Shown piece by piece: positions 1 through 10,255 of a stretch of DNA of 64,000 bases; positions within the stretch are counted from its first letter, which is position 1; every line of letters begins with the position of its first letter. Source of the DNA: Maniola hyperantus (lineage: Eukaryota; Arthropoda; Insecta; Lepidoptera; Nymphalidae). The notes beneath the pieces are model-generated. The model worked only from the letters and a program-made list of their open reading frames with translations, made no database searches and had not been told where the DNA came from. A program made the translations under genes and the position numbers. The DNA is taken from contig NC_048539.1 in NCBI RefSeq assembly GCF_902806685.2, positions 14,362,378-14,426,377 on the forward strand, read 5' to 3'.

Positions 1-189
1 CTTGACATAGATATTTTAATCTTCAAGCTTTTTCATAGAAATTTATTATGCGCCGGTGAATGGCGGAAGAGATGCATAATAAAAAGCATTGCTGGCACAT
101 TATGAGACCCTCACACTGAAGTGCTGCCCTTCTAAACTGCGGAGTGATTCGCCAACTAAAATGTAAGCTATCAAACTCAGTTGACAGTG
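1..189. other. No gene seen
   Basis: AT-rich sequence at the window edge. I see no reading frame, splice pair or repeat boundary that can be supported. Confidence 0.5.
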
Positions 190-476
190 GCCCCGATTCT
201 CTAGTCTCTCTCTAAACTAAATTTAGAGTATCTGCATCCTTTTCTTTTTACTAATGCTAAAAAAGGAACGGAACATGACTTTCACATTTAAAGACTCCAA
301 ATTTTAGTGCACAATACAAATTTAAACAGAAGTTTGCGAATGCGTGCTAAAATCACGGGTTTTACCATCTAAAAATTAAATGTAGAAATGTCAAACTGCT
401 TCTGTCCTTTTCATATTACAATAGTAAGAAGAGGGTGCGAATACTCTAAAATTAGGTTGTGCTTAGAATCGGTGCC
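190..476. mobile_element. MITE with CCGATTCT-type ends, copy 1
   Basis: About 285 bp. The left end reads CCGATTCT followed by TAAATTTAGAGTAT; the right end, read in reverse, gives CCGATTCT and TTTTAGAGTATT, so the two ends form an imperfect terminal inverted repeat. A second copy lies at 30790-31060 with near-identical interior (for example GGAACGGAACATGACTTTC against GGAACGGAATATGACTTTC). No coding capacity. Superfamily not assigned. Confidence 0.6.
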
Positions 477-929
477 ATTGGTTGGTTGTACATTGCTGCT
501 TCAATGAGCGATATGAAAATTTTTCGTAGTCAACTTTCAATGGATTACAAATAATTAATATCAAATGAGATAAGTGGTTTTCATTCGGTGATGATCATTG
601 ATTTAGTGAATTACTCCGCTGGTTCATTTTAAAAGCTATTGATTTTGCACGAGAATTTTACTCATTATCATATCTACTAGGTATAGGTACCTATAGGTAA
701 TATTTTAAAAACATTTAGAATATGATCATTCTTAAATAAAAAGTTTGCTTTGCTTGTTTGACTTTGACAAGTTCTTTGATAATGGAGCTATTACATTGGG
801 CTGGTTGTATTAAGCATTTTTTTTAGCATACATCCGTAAATTACTTATTCCTGTTCCAACAAACCGTGTTATTAGTATGTTCAATCGTATTAAATTATGT
901 AGGAGGCTTATCTCTAGTCTAACAAAGAA
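477..929. other. No gene seen
   Basis: AT-rich, no supported feature. Confidence 0.5.
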
Positions 930-1215
930 AAGTTCATCCCTTTACCACCGAGAGAACTGTCCGCCACGTGTTCGACCAATCGCTCGGGTGGCTGCGTTAA
1001 AATAAACATTAGTAGCGTATTTCGGAACGCAGACCTTCAAGTCAGCAAAAAGTGTGAAGGAGACAACAACAGGTTACCCGACCGGAGCGAGCAGGACACG
1101 ACGTCTTTATCCGATCGATAGCCGCAGCCGCAGAGTACCGCTCGTGTGACGTCACACGACCGTCTCGTCATCTTGGCACTACAAGAAATTGTCACTATAT
1201 TTTTCGAATCTAACA
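930..1215. promoter_or_regulatory. CpG-richer block, possible promoter or 5' UTR
   Basis: This 285-bp stretch is clearly richer in G+C and CpG than its flanks. It contains CCACGTG (E-box) near 965 and a CRE-type palindrome at 1142-1159. No convincing coding frame crosses it. A promoter or non-coding first exon is an inference from composition and motifs only; the strand is unknown. Confidence 0.25.
1142..1159. promoter_or_regulatory. 18-bp perfect palindrome centred on a CRE (TGACGTCA)
   Basis: TCGTGTGAC followed directly by GTCACACGA is a perfect inverted repeat with the consensus CREB/ATF site TGACGTCA at its centre (1147-1154). Function as a regulatory site is inferred from the motif. Confidence 0.4.
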
Positions 1216-1987
1216 TCATTATTGGTCTTCGGCAGGTACGAAACGTTATAATATGTGGGTATATGAATTTTTTAATGTCTGTTTACTTCCGAATTAATTA
1301 CAACTTTCAGTAATTAAATTAAACATTAAATAAGGTCGAATCCTAATTCAATAAGTTCGAGGTCACTGAATCCTTAATCATAAAGGGTAGTCGTGTTTAT
1401 TAAAGCAATGGTCAATGTTTATATTTTTCGTAGCAGCCTACGGAAACTCGTAGCCGAGCTATGAAAATTAGCGTAGCACATTTCATTTCTAAAAATAAGG
1501 CGCTACGTCGACTCTAAGTGGACTTTGTATGGGCTATTTTAAATTAACACCACTCTTTTATAGTCTTAAAGTTACTAGGTGATAAAAAGCCAAGAAAATA
1601 AAATGGTATTTCTAAATAAGTTTAGCTAGTAATAATAAAATAATTGATACTTAAGTTTGATGTTGGTTTGGTATATTTTTGTTTACTAATTATTTTACTT
1701 TGCAAAAAGCGCATTTTATTTTCGAAAAATACTTATGTAAATTTGGTAATAATATGGAAAATCTAATCTATTAAAAAAAAGTGTTACCATACCAATACGC
1801 TTAATAACTTTAATTGAATATTTTATTCTGTTTATATTAAAATGTTATCTGAAAGTATACTGTGCGTTTATAATTTTTTAAAGTGATCTACGAATGATTG
1901 AAACTTCTTTGGATCCCTGGTTGCCTCCGATGGTTATTTTTTATAAATAAAAATAACGAGCAGAAGAGCAGACGCGGCGGGTCATCT
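1216..1987. other. No gene seen
   Basis: Strongly AT-rich, no supported feature. Confidence 0.5.
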
Positions 1988-2182
1988 GTACGCTTAGTAT
2001 AAGATTTTACGTCTCACCAAACGTTGCTAGAATTCGAGAATCGGGACACAATACCGTCAAAGTAAAATGGTCCTAAAGAGCCTTGAATTGAAGTCGAAAA
2101 ATCAATGCCACTGATTTTAATTTTGCAACGTTTCCGCTTGGAGCGCTGGTTGTAGATGTTGATGACAAACTTGAGCTTTAAA
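1988..2182. mobile_element. GTAC-ended foldback element, truncated copy
   Basis: Begins GTACGCTTAGTATAAG and follows the family through TTTTACGTCTCACCAAACG and GGAGCGCTGG, then stops at GAGCTTTA where a different repeat (R1) begins. The right arm is missing. A minus-strand frame here encodes the family's recurring peptide (KIKISGIDF, GSLGPFYFDG), which is a property of the element and not a host gene. Confidence 0.75.
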
Positions 2183-2440
2183 TTAGTCCCCGGGATACTA
2201 GCTAACTCTGTACCAAATTTGATCAAAACCGGTTTAACTGTTGGGCTGTGAAAAGCTAGCAGACAGACAGACAGACACACTTTCGCATTTATAATATTTA
2301 AGCTACCCAATTTTGTCCGCGTGGATTTGGATTTTTTTTTAATCTCGTGGGAACTGTTAGATTTTCCGGGATAAAAAGTAGCCTATGTCAATTTCCGGTT
2401 AAAAATTAAACCTTTTAGGCCTGAGAGTTCTCGCAATGTT
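2183..2440. repeat. R1 repeat fragments (CGACTTCGTCCGCGTGG family)
   Basis: Two abutting pieces of the common lepidopteran R1 repeat: the tail (GAAAAGCTAGCAGACAGAC, CGCATTTATAATATT) and then the head (TTGTCCGCGTGGATTTGG, GGGATAAAAAGTAGCCTATG). They are in an abnormal order for a single copy. Confidence 0.7.
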
Positions 2441-2600
2441 CTCAAAGGTGTGTGACGTCTGAAAATCCCCGCACTTGGTCAGCGTGGTGGAATACGGTTT
2501 AAACCCTAACTTCTGAGAGCGGATCCGTACTCAGTAGTGGACCGGCGATAGATTGATGATGATGACGATGATGATGATGATTGAACCCATACCGGACCGC
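2441..2600 (+). repeat. SINE-C fragment ending in a GAT microsatellite
   Basis: Carries the SINE-C 3' portion (CTGAGAGTTCTCGCAATG, GTACTCAGTAGTGGACCGGCG) and ends in a GAT/GAC trinucleotide run at about 2555-2582. That run is the usual tail of this repeat in the window. The tRNA-like head is absent. Confidence 0.6.
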
Positions 2601-2876
2601 TATATAGTTTGACGGCAAGGCTTTACTTTCGGCACGGTTCCGGGTAATAAGAGTAATTAATCTTGACCGATCCCTCTCACCGGATTAAGAAATTACAATT
2701 GCCTTGGACATGTGTCGAATCCAGAACAACGTGTAGCACCACTGCGCCAGGAAGGTTAGTGAAGCCAATGAAAGTAGGTGAAGTAAAAATGAGCAAGTAA
2801 AACAGGGTCAGGTGACATAAATAGGACTTTAGTGTCGTCCAACCCTGTCCTACTTGTCCTTTTTAAAATGATATCT

Positions 2877-3171
2877 GTACGCTTAGTATATTTTACTTCT
2901 CACAAAACGTTGCCTTAATTCGAGAGTTGTGTTTCGACACAGTACCGTCAAAGTAAAATGGACCTAAATAGCCTCGAATTGAGGTCAAAAATTCAATGCC
3001 ACTGATTTTAATTTCGCAACGTTTCCTTGGAGCGCTGGCTGTAGATGTGTAGACAAACATGAGCTTTAAAACAAGGCAATTTAAGATCAAGTTTATTAAA
3101 ATGCGGAAGGTTTTCGACACTCGAATACTATTAACGTTGCGGTGAGACATAAAATTTCGTTCTAAGCGTAC
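2877..3171. mobile_element. GTAC-ended foldback element, full copy (295 bp)
   Basis: Both ends are present: GTACGCTTAGTATATTTTAC on the left and TTCTAAGCGTAC on the right, with arms of roughly 70 bp that pair imperfectly. The interior contains the conserved ATGCCACTGATTTTAATTTC and GGAGCGCTGGCTG blocks. The minus-strand frame gives RKRCEIKISGIEF and LGPFYFDG, as in the other copies. Confidence 0.8.
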
Positions 3172-3415
3172 TGTCTCTGTCGTGACGTCGAGGCGGCCGT
3201 GTTATGTCACGTTACTAAGAGGACAAAAAGGTATCATACAAAAAGCCCGTATTCTGATCTTACGCTTAGGTGCGTTCTTAGCAGTTTCGTAGTGCTCTAT
3301 ATAATTGCAAAGGGGTAAGGCTTGGACATATACAACCGTTGACTTATAATAGTAGGTATAGACGAGGGCTCACAAATGAATTGACATCGCCCAAGTGGCC
3401 AGGCTTGCACACATA

Positions 3416-3598
3416 TACAGTACGCAGCAGAAAGCAATGTACATCGACATTTAGAAGGAGACAGCATATTTGTAGAGCGTTGTCCCTGTAATTGAGACCG
3501 ACAAAACGTCATATAGGTATGAGTGACAGAGACAACGCTCTACAAAGCCGAAATGTCATTCTAAAGCCGATGTACATTACTTTCTGCCGAATACTGTA
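3416..3598. mobile_element. CAGTACGC-ended foldback MITE, copy 1
   Basis: 183 bp. The left arm CAGTACGCAGCAGAAAGC and the right arm ending CTTTCTGCCGAATACTG are inverted repeats. Inner parts also pair (TTGTAGAGCGTTGTCCCTG against GAGACAACGCTCTACAAAG). A sister copy is at 63748-63930 and a truncated one at 34430-34484. Confidence 0.8.
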
Positions 3599-4010
3599 CA
3601 CATCTAGGTTTGTTAATACGAAATGTACAAAAAAGTTTTATATAACAACTTGTTTTATTTTAAACCAACTTGAACATTAAGTTTTATAACTATTGCGAAA
3701 TATTATATTTATGTCCTCTTGTAATCGACCATTAATCGACAATATATTTAAAATATTCGTTCAAATGACAACATTTTTTTTAATTCTAAAATAAAACTTA
3801 ATACCTAAGCAATAAGTCTAAAAATTTGAGTAATTTTAAATAAGCATATTAGCTGATCTTTTTCGGGTCGCATTTGAAGCTCTTATTTCATTTCTTGAGA
3901 ATTTTATTTCAATGTGACCTACGAATTACGTGTCCTAGTATATAATCCTATTTAAATAAATAGGCAAGCTTGTTTCCTACCAACTTCACTCTCAAATCGA
4001 ATGAACGGTT
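3599..4010. other. No gene seen
   Basis: AT-rich, no supported feature. Confidence 0.5.
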
Positions 4011-4135
4011 ATTTTTGTGCTGATTCGAAGTGCAACCTATCCCTGTACCAAGTTTCGTCAAAATGGGTTAAGGATGGGCCGTGAAAAGCTAGCAAACAGA
4101 CAGACACACTTCCGCATTTATAACATTAGTATGGA
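4011..4135. repeat. R1-related repeat tail
   Basis: Contains GGCCGTGAAAAGCTAGCAA, a CAGACAGACACAC run and CGCATTTATAACATTAGTA, the tail of the R1-type repeat. The head is missing. Confidence 0.6.
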
Positions 4136-4735
4136 TAGTGTAGTGTTAATGGTCTGTTTATAAATTTTCTTTATAGAGTTTGTTTATATTAACCACTTAT
4201 TTCAATAAACGGAACGCACACGCAATCGCATGATGTCAAGCGGATTCGTTTTTGGCCATTAAAATACTTCTGGTAAAAGCCTTAAGGTAAAAGCGCGCCG
4301 CTCTCTTGCATTTTTATGATCAAATTTAATGATTGGCAGGATGGCAGAATTCCTAAAGAACCTATAGTACATCTTCAGAGAACATGTAAGAAGAGGTCAT
4401 GACCCTCAGGCATAAGGAATATACCTAACGAAAACCAGAAACCCAGAATTCTAATTAAGCTGTGACATATAAATCAATAAATGCAATGACCTGACGACTC
4501 GCGTAACCTCGACTCGGCGAAGCAAAGATAACTTTGTTTGGATAGTAAGTTAAAATAATAACTCATTCTTCTTTTAATGTTTAACCAATTATTATTTTTG
4601 TTCTACTAATATTATTAGAAAAATTCGTGCTAAGATATAGGTATTATTTTTCGTTTTTACTGGTGTTAGTAATTTAGCGCCGTCTATGAAAATTTTATCG
4701 AACGTTGCCCTGAAATTCCTCATTGTTTTTCTGTT
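4136..4735. other. No gene seen
   Basis: No supported feature. Confidence 0.5.
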
Positions 4736-4925
4736 TATTAACATAAATATTATTTTAGCGTTTAAACTACCGTGAGTGATTTCCATTCTAAATACTATCT
4801 GTCCCGGCTTTACTCACGTGTGTAGTCGACGTTAGCCCTTCGTCTAGTTTCGAACCCATACGGGGTCCTTTTTCAAGGGAGTCCGTTCGCGCACGCGCCG
4901 CGGTTTTGACTGCAAATATTATTTA
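4736..4925. mobile_element. CACGTG/AGTCGACG foldback fragment
   Basis: Holds TAGCGTTTAAACTACCGTGA, then ACTCACGTGTGTAGTCGACG and GTTTCGAACCCATACGGGG. The same modules occur at 6460, 25992 and 55460, in orders that imply a foldback element with arms of about 75 bp. Only one arm and the centre remain here. Confidence 0.6.
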
Positions 4926-5024
4926 TTAGATTTGTGGATCCGGGGCGGTCAACTTTCTAGGTACACTTAAAACTACTTATGTACAATAAATTTCGCCTAT
5001 CTTTCTCACATTTTTGCTTGGTTC

Positions 5025-5268
5025 TGTATGCTTATTATAAGATTTTATATCTCTTTACAGTATTCGAGGGTCAACACATTTTAGCGTTATAGTAAAATGG
5101 TTTTAAACTGCATTGTTTTAATGCTCAAGTTTGATCATAATCTACAGCGAGCGTGCAGCGCTCAAGCGCGAACTTTGCGACAGTACTGAATTTGACTTTA
5201 TTTAAAGATTATTTAGGGTAATTTTACTTTGACGTTATTTTGCTTCAACTTTTGAATACTGAAAATTT
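5025..5268. mobile_element. GTAC-ended foldback element, diverged copy
   Basis: Begins GTATGCTTATTATAAG and shows the family landmarks AGTAAAATGG, AGCGCTCAAGCG and TTTTACTTTGACG, but the middle is rearranged and the ends are poorly preserved. Confidence 0.5.
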
Positions 5269-5487
5269 TTGAGATGTACAATCTCATAGTAAGCCTACTG
5301 GACCCGCAGATTCTATTTACGCCGATAGCCGTTACAAAAAGTAAGTATCGTGTAAAGTGGGCTCTTCTTCTTCTTTTTTTTGACGTTGGCGGGTGTTTCC
5401 TGACCCTGTGTCACGTTGACCGTTGCTGATCTATTGTGATCGCCCGCATTTATAGTGGGTTCTTTTTTTAAAATTAAATAAAAGTTA

Positions 5488-5680
5488 GCCCTTGACTGCA
5501 ATCTCACCTGGTGGTAAGTGATTATGCAGTCTAAGATGGCAGTGGTCTAACTTGGAAGAGTTATGACCAAAATTTCCTTGCTGGAAATTCCCAGTAAGGA
5601 AATTTTGGTCATTTGGAACCCGGGATCTCCCACTAATAAGTCCACAGCGCTCACCTCTGCGCCAGGGAGGTTGACATAAA
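5488..5680 (-). repeat. SINE-A copy (tRNA-derived), minus strand, with an internal hairpin
   Basis: On the minus strand it starts with the tRNA-like head CCTCCCTGGCGCAGAGGTGA (A box) and runs to the family tail (GCAGTCAAGGGCTAAC). Part of the body is replaced by a near-perfect hairpin at 5564-5611. The head is a SINE promoter, not a working tRNA gene. Confidence 0.7.
5564..5611. repeat. 48-bp near-perfect palindrome inside a SINE
   Basis: TGACCAAAATTTCCTTGCTGG, read with one mismatch, is the reverse complement of 5591-5611. Arms are 21 bp and the loop is AAATTC. It sits where the SINE-A body would be expected to continue. Confidence 0.85.
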
Positions 5681-6104
5681 AGCTTTTATTAAGTTGCCAA
5701 TCAAAAAAATAAAATGATAGACGTGGGTAGGTAATAGGTATACATACATAGAACATATCCCCCGACATCGATCGTTTCGAAATTTTCTGTTTAGGTACCT
5801 AGTAAAGCAAACGGAAAGCTTACCTCTGTGGCTTAGGTATACGGTCTCATTGAGTAACATTTCTCTAACGAAATACGAGTAGTAACGCCTAACGCTCTTA
5901 CAGAAACGCCGAGACCGACTCTGCTGCTTAGTTACGTATGCATATCATACTTAAGTTAATTACTTAGACGCAATTAAGGCGCTTTCAATGCAGGCCTCTA
6001 CAGCTACTTTGTAAAGAGACGTGATGTGAACACGCCGTGGTTGTACTATGGCCATTTTAATGTACCTACTTTAGTGTAATTTTCGGAACATATTTAGAAA
6101 CTAG
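5681..6104. other. No gene seen
   Basis: No supported feature. Confidence 0.5.
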
Positions 6105-6230
6105 CTGAACTGGGAGTTGTCCGTCTTATTGACCAGCGTGGTGGACTATGACCTAATCCTTTTCTTTCTGAGAGGAGACCCGTTCTAATGGATAGGCGGT
6201 GGATTGAAATGGTGATAAAACAGGTAAATA
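6105..6230 (+). repeat. SINE-C fragment
   Basis: Matches the SINE-C body (CCAGCGTGGTGGACTATG, CTGAGAGGAGACCCGT). No tRNA head. Confidence 0.5.
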
Positions 6231-6289
6231 ATTATTTAACGAATCAATTAGCATACAGAGTAAAAGCATGCTTTGATAAGTGCAATGTT

Positions 6290-6440
6290 CAAAGCCTCAA
6301 TAGCTCAACGATGAAAGGAGCGGACCGAAATCCGAAACGTCGGCGGTTCAAACCCAGCTAAGCGTAAAGCCCAAGCTTGGAGGGAAAAAGAGAGTATTAG
6401 TCAAGATAAACATTGGCTAATATTCTTTAAAATAAATAAA
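6290..6440 (+). repeat. SINE-B copy (tRNA-derived)
   Basis: Has the A-box-like head GCCTCAATAGCTCAACG, a B box (GGTTCAAACCC), the body GAGGGAAAAAGAGAGTATTA and the 3' motif TGGCTAATATTCTTT. RNA polymerase III promoter boxes are typical of SINEs; it is not a functional tRNA gene. Confidence 0.75.
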
Positions 6441-6459
6441 TTGACACAAATATTGAAAT

Positions 6460-6612
6460 GATATCTGTCCGGGCTGTACTCACGTGTTTAGTCGACGTTA
6501 GCCCGACTAGTTTCGAACCCATCCGGGGTTCTTCTTCAAGGGAGTCAGTTCGCGCACGCGGCGCGGTTTTGACTGCTTATTTATAATGGAAATCACTCAC
6601 GCTAAAAATATA
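6460..6612. mobile_element. CACGTG/AGTCGACG foldback fragment
   Basis: Contains GGGCTGTACTCACGTGTT, TAGTCGACGTTAGCCC, GAACCCATCCGGGG and ends near GGAAATCACTCACG. Same family as 4736 and 55460. Confidence 0.65.
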
Positions 6613-6932
6613 TTGAAATGATTCATATTGTTGTTTTTGGCACCGCAGTTGATATCAAGGGCAACCAATTGCCTATTACCAAATAAGAGATACTTTACTA
6701 CTGACTACTGATTGAGATTTATTGGCTGCATCCTGGGCCACACTTCTCGAAGCGTGTGATACGATTGATCAAAATCATAGCAAATGTACTTACATGAGAT
6801 TAACAACGAGCAGCTACTCTATATTTGATTAGTTAAAGCATTAAGCAAGCAGCAGATACGCGAGTATGATATCTTTATTCCACCATAACTTTTAAATTCC
6901 ACAATAGATTTGGATGTATGGGTATTGTTAGA

Positions 6933-6987
6933 ATTCTCGAACAAAAAAATCAGTATGGCCACCATATTGATTTTTTTGTTCAAGAAT
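6933..6987. repeat. Hairpin with 27-bp arms and a 1-nt loop
   Basis: 6933-6959 and 6961-6987 are reverse complements at 24 of 27 positions, centred on an A-run/T-run core (AACAAAAAAATCA). The direct repeat TGTATGGG lies on both sides. Confidence 0.75.
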
Positions 6988-7408
6988 ACTAATGTATGGG
7001 CGCTATTTTCAACTAAGAATTTTTTTACTTTATAGTTCGTGTTTTGACAGGGCAGTATTGTTTTTAATTTTTTAATTACGTTTTGTTTTGTACTTGACAA
7101 ATAATACTGAGGAGGCTTAAAATTATAAAACTTATGAGTTAATAGTGACTAGTAATAGTTGTTGTGTAGGTGCTGAAGAACATAAATATGGACAAGGTGT
7201 TTTCAATTAAATTAAAAAAAGACTAAGATGCTTGACCGACTAGGATAGGAAAAGACTGTCGGAGGGGAGGGTTAGTGTGTTCTGACTCTAGTGTGTGCGG
7301 CTCCAAATAAAGTGAGTTACGCGTAGCTTTTGTGCGCCAGAAAAAAAATTTACCTACCCTAGAATGTTATATTTTGTAATGTTATCTGTATGGTACCGTT
7401 CACTATAA
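6988..7408. other. No gene seen
   Basis: No supported feature. Confidence 0.5.
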
Positions 7409-7518
7409 CTTGTCCCTTAACGTTATGTTGGCACTATTGCAAATGACATAATAATAAACCATAATTTCTAAGGAATAAATGCAGCAGCAATGGTGCCAAC
7501 ATGACGGCAGGGGACAAG
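7409..7518. mobile_element. Small foldback element
   Basis: The left arm CTTGTCCCTTAACGTTATG with TTGGCACTATTGC pairs with the right arm GCAATGGTGCCAACATGACG and GGGGACAAG. About 110 bp in all. No target duplication resolved. Confidence 0.6.
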
Positions 7519-7778
7519 GGGACAAGACAAGACAATCATCATATGAAATCAGCTCCCTCTAATTGTCTGTAATAGAGTTATCACGCAATCAGCTCCCTTC
7601 AATGTTGCTCATATTCAAGTCTTTATTATACTTACTGGATTCCCACAGTGCGGATTATCACGCACGGCCAATGACCGCGGACAGCCACGCACCCGCGCAC
7701 CAGGCTCGGACGACGACGACGCTGTGTCTGCCCTACTACGGGCGATACTCTTTCTATGATGTGTTGCTGCGGGCTTTG

Positions 7779-7899
7779 GATTTTTTTTCGCAGGTCGCTT
7801 GGGCCGGTGGGAAGCAACGCCCTGAGAGATTTTCACGTGGAAATTCGAAAAACCGGGACAACGACGCAGGATTTATGCAGTTTCTTTAAGCGAATCTAT
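7779..7899 (+). pseudogene. LINE C-terminal module remnant, direct repeat 1
   Basis: 121 bp almost identical to 8127-8245. In shifting frames it reads LGPVGSNALRDF and NRDNDAGFMQFL. These resemble the conserved C-terminal module that follows reverse transcriptase in the LINE family seen at 23690, 49841 and 58632 (compare VGPGARALFEE and FAREISLAFQRG). Frameshifts show it is dead. Assignment is by weak peptide similarity. Confidence 0.4.
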
Positions 7900-8126
7900 G
7901 AAGTTTGTATGAGAAATGTTACTTTGCTATATCACCTCGGTACAGATGTCTATGCTGAGATCGGCGCACGATTTTCCGCGTTTTCCGCGCGGAAAATGGC
8001 GGAAAAGCGGTCAGGCGCACGGTCCTCACGCGCAGACACTGTCCGAGTTGGAAAAGAGTAGGAAACTACGAAAATTTTGGGGTATAAATTTTGCCGAAAA
8101 ATTTTGTAAGTGAAAATTTTAATTTT
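7900..8126. other. Spacer between the two direct repeats
   Basis: Contains the self-complementary motif TTTTCCGCGCGGAAAA and ends GTAAGTGAAAATTTT...TTTTCTTTTGCAG, which looks like a 40-odd-bp intron. No gene evidence otherwise. Confidence 0.4.
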
Positions 8127-8245
8127 GGATTTTCTTTTGCAGGTCGCTGGGGCCGGTGGGAAGCAACGCCCTGAGATTTTCACGTGAAAATTCGAAAACC
8201 GGGACAACGACGCAGGATTTATGCAGTTTCTTTAAGCGAATCTAT
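8127..8245 (+). pseudogene. LINE C-terminal module remnant, direct repeat 2
   Basis: Second copy of the 7779-7899 unit, offset by 348 bp and differing by a few substitutions and small gaps. Both copies share the same apparent internal deletion relative to other copies of the module, so they probably arose by local duplication. Confidence 0.4.
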
Positions 8246-8337
8246 TGTTGGTGCGGGCTAGTCCGCATCCGTCCGCAATTTCACGCACCGTAGGAAGCCG
8301 GTGTTATAATTGATACACTATCCATACTTCCATACTA

Positions 8338-8486
8338 AGGGTGACATCTATAGAGCGCACTCTGACTTAGCTTAGACTTAAGACAGAGTTAAAACGAGAC
8401 AAAGCTATATCTCTCACATAAATCTATCTCGTTTTAACTCTGTCTAAGTCTAAGTAAAGTCAAAGTGCACTCTATAGATCTCAGCC
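8338..8486. mobile_element. Foldback MITE with ATCTATAGAG arms
   Basis: About 149 bp, almost entirely stem: ACATCTATAGAGCGCACTC and CAGAGTTAAAACGAGA on the left pair with TCTCGTTTTAACTCTG and GTGCACTCTATAGATCTCAG on the right. No coding capacity. Confidence 0.85.
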
Positions 8487-8487
8487 T

Positions 8488-8700
8488 AATATTATAAATG
8501 CGAAAGTGTGTCTGTCTGTCAGTTTGCTAGCCTTTTACGGCTTATCCGTTCAAACGATTTTGCCGAAATTCGGTACAGCGATAGCTTGCATCCCGGGGAG
8601 GGACATAGGTTACTTTTAATGCCGAAAAATCAAAGAATTCCCACGGGATTTTTGAAAACCTAAATCCAGGCGGACGAGGTCGCGTTCATCATCTAGTTCA
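8488..8700 (-). repeat. R1 repeat, minus orientation
   Basis: Starts ATTATAAATGCGAAAGTGTG with a TCTGTCTG run and ends with CACGGGATTTTTGAAAACC and GGCGGACGAGGTCGCG. The whole repeat is recognisable. Confidence 0.75.
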
Positions 8701-9084
8701 TTATATTTTATCAACTTCTAAGTCAACATAGCATAAAATTGGCAGGATTGTTGCGCGCTTGCCATTGCTTGCCTCAGACATTTTGGACTTTGGTGACCCC
8801 ATTTCAAAGGTTGTATCTCGTTCCAATTTCGAAGTAAGTAGGCTATTTCATACATTTAGCGGCGTATCTTTAGTTTTCTGGTTTAATGAATAAAAAGGAA
8901 CGTAATACTACGTAGAAAATATCGTGTTAATGCAGATTGAGATATCTTTATAACACTCGGGTCCTTCAAGCTAACGAAGCTATTCAAAAGTAAGGAATAT
9001 ACATGACATCTATTTTTCGTAATAACAGCATATAGTTAAATACTTAAGTGCGTAACGAAATCCAGATCTATGAAAAACCACCTT
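8701..9084. other. No gene seen
   Basis: No supported feature. Confidence 0.5.
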
Positions 9085-9340
9085 GAGATCTGAAAAGTAC
9101 GTAATAGTTATTTGTTATGCAAGGGTGCAAAGATGTTATTTTGTCCCGAGAGTTTGTATTGAATTCCGAGCCAGCGAAGGATTCGAAGGATTCTAAGGCT
9201 CAGGATACTATCTTTGAACCACGAGCGAAGCGAGTGAGCGAAGCGGGTGAGTCCTGAGCGTAGCGAGGAATTCAAAGACTCGAGCGCAAATAAATTTGCA
9301 CCCGTGCGAAACACACAACTTTTCATCTCACTACAGCGAG
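9085..9340. repeat. Repeat rich in GAGCGAAGCGAGTGAGCG
   Basis: Distinct block with an internal short-period motif (GCGAAGCGAGTGAGCGAAGCG) and the flanks GGGTGCAAAGATG and ATAAATTTGCACCCGTGCG. Its minus frame codes a low-complexity SLRS/RFAHSLRS peptide and is not gene-like. 9690-9870 may be a related, degraded end (GAGCGAGTGAGATGAAAA). Confidence 0.5.
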
Positions 9341-10023
9341 GAAAACGCTAGATGATTGATACAAGAGGCGCCGGTATAGTGAAGATTTCAATAAGAAGTT
9401 TCTATATTATTAGGCAGTGAAGGAGGTTCTCACAGGAGGTTCTAATTAAAGAAAATTCTATAAATGATGAATAAAGTTTTTTTCAGGTGCGTTCAGAATT
9501 CAAATTTAAAATTCTTGCAACAAAAAAATATCATTTTTATTATTCAATGAACTTCATTATATTGTTTACTCAATAAAGCTGGAACAGATTGTTTAATTTA
9601 ATTACCTAAATAAAAATAGAAATGAATTAATTATATTTTAATTTAATAAAAATAAAAGTTCCTACGGGTCACTTAACAAGTTTGTAAATAACACTAAACA
9701 GTAAAGACAGTGAGGACGAACCGCGTTTCTGGTACGCAACCATAGACGCATAGACGACAGTTCTTCACGTTCGAATTTCAATTCGTACTTTGCGCCCTAC
9801 GGAGCAAAATTACCACTTTCCACTCAGATTTCAAAGGGCAAAAGGATTGTTTCCGAGCGAGTGAGATGAAAATATATTTGTACTCTAATAAAACATATCT
9901 AAAACATGATATATTTTAACAAAATTGTACTTATTGGTTTGTTAGTATTATATTCTGATTTATTTATTCCATTGTAGTTATACTTTATCATTTCGTAGGT
10001 ACTACTTGCGGCTTTTTGCTAGT
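9341..10023. other. No gene seen
   Basis: AT-rich. Includes the possible repeat end at 9690-9870 noted above. Confidence 0.45.
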
Positions 10024-10255
10024 CTAAATATATAAAAGAAAAAGGTGACTGACTGATTGACTGACTGACTGATCTATCAACGCACAGCTCAAACTACTGA
10101 ACGGATCGGGCTGAAATTTGGCATGTAAATAGCTATTATGACATAGGCATCCGCTATGAAAGAATTTTCGAAAATTCAACCCCTAAGGGGGTGAAATTAT
10201 AGGGGTTTGAAGTTTTTGTAGTCCACGCGGGTAAAGTCGCGAGCATTAGCTGGTA
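10024..10255 (+). repeat. R2 repeat (GACTGACTGA ... ATCAACGCACAGCTC)
   Basis: TATATAAAAGAAAAAGGTGA, a CTGACTGA run, TCAACGCACAGCTCAAAC, CGGGCTGAAATTTGGCATG and CCCCTAAGGGGGTGAAA mark a dispersed lepidopteran repeat also present at 18905, 36785, 54655 and 60350. Confidence 0.75.

Noticed and set aside
2014..3150. Repeated small protein family CEIKISGIEF on the minus strand
   Set aside because: Part of the GTAC-ended foldback element; no start or splice context outside it.
9108..9326. 72-codon minus-strand frame rich in SLRS
   Set aside because: Encoded by a short-period GCGAAGCGAGTGAGC motif within a dispersed repeat.
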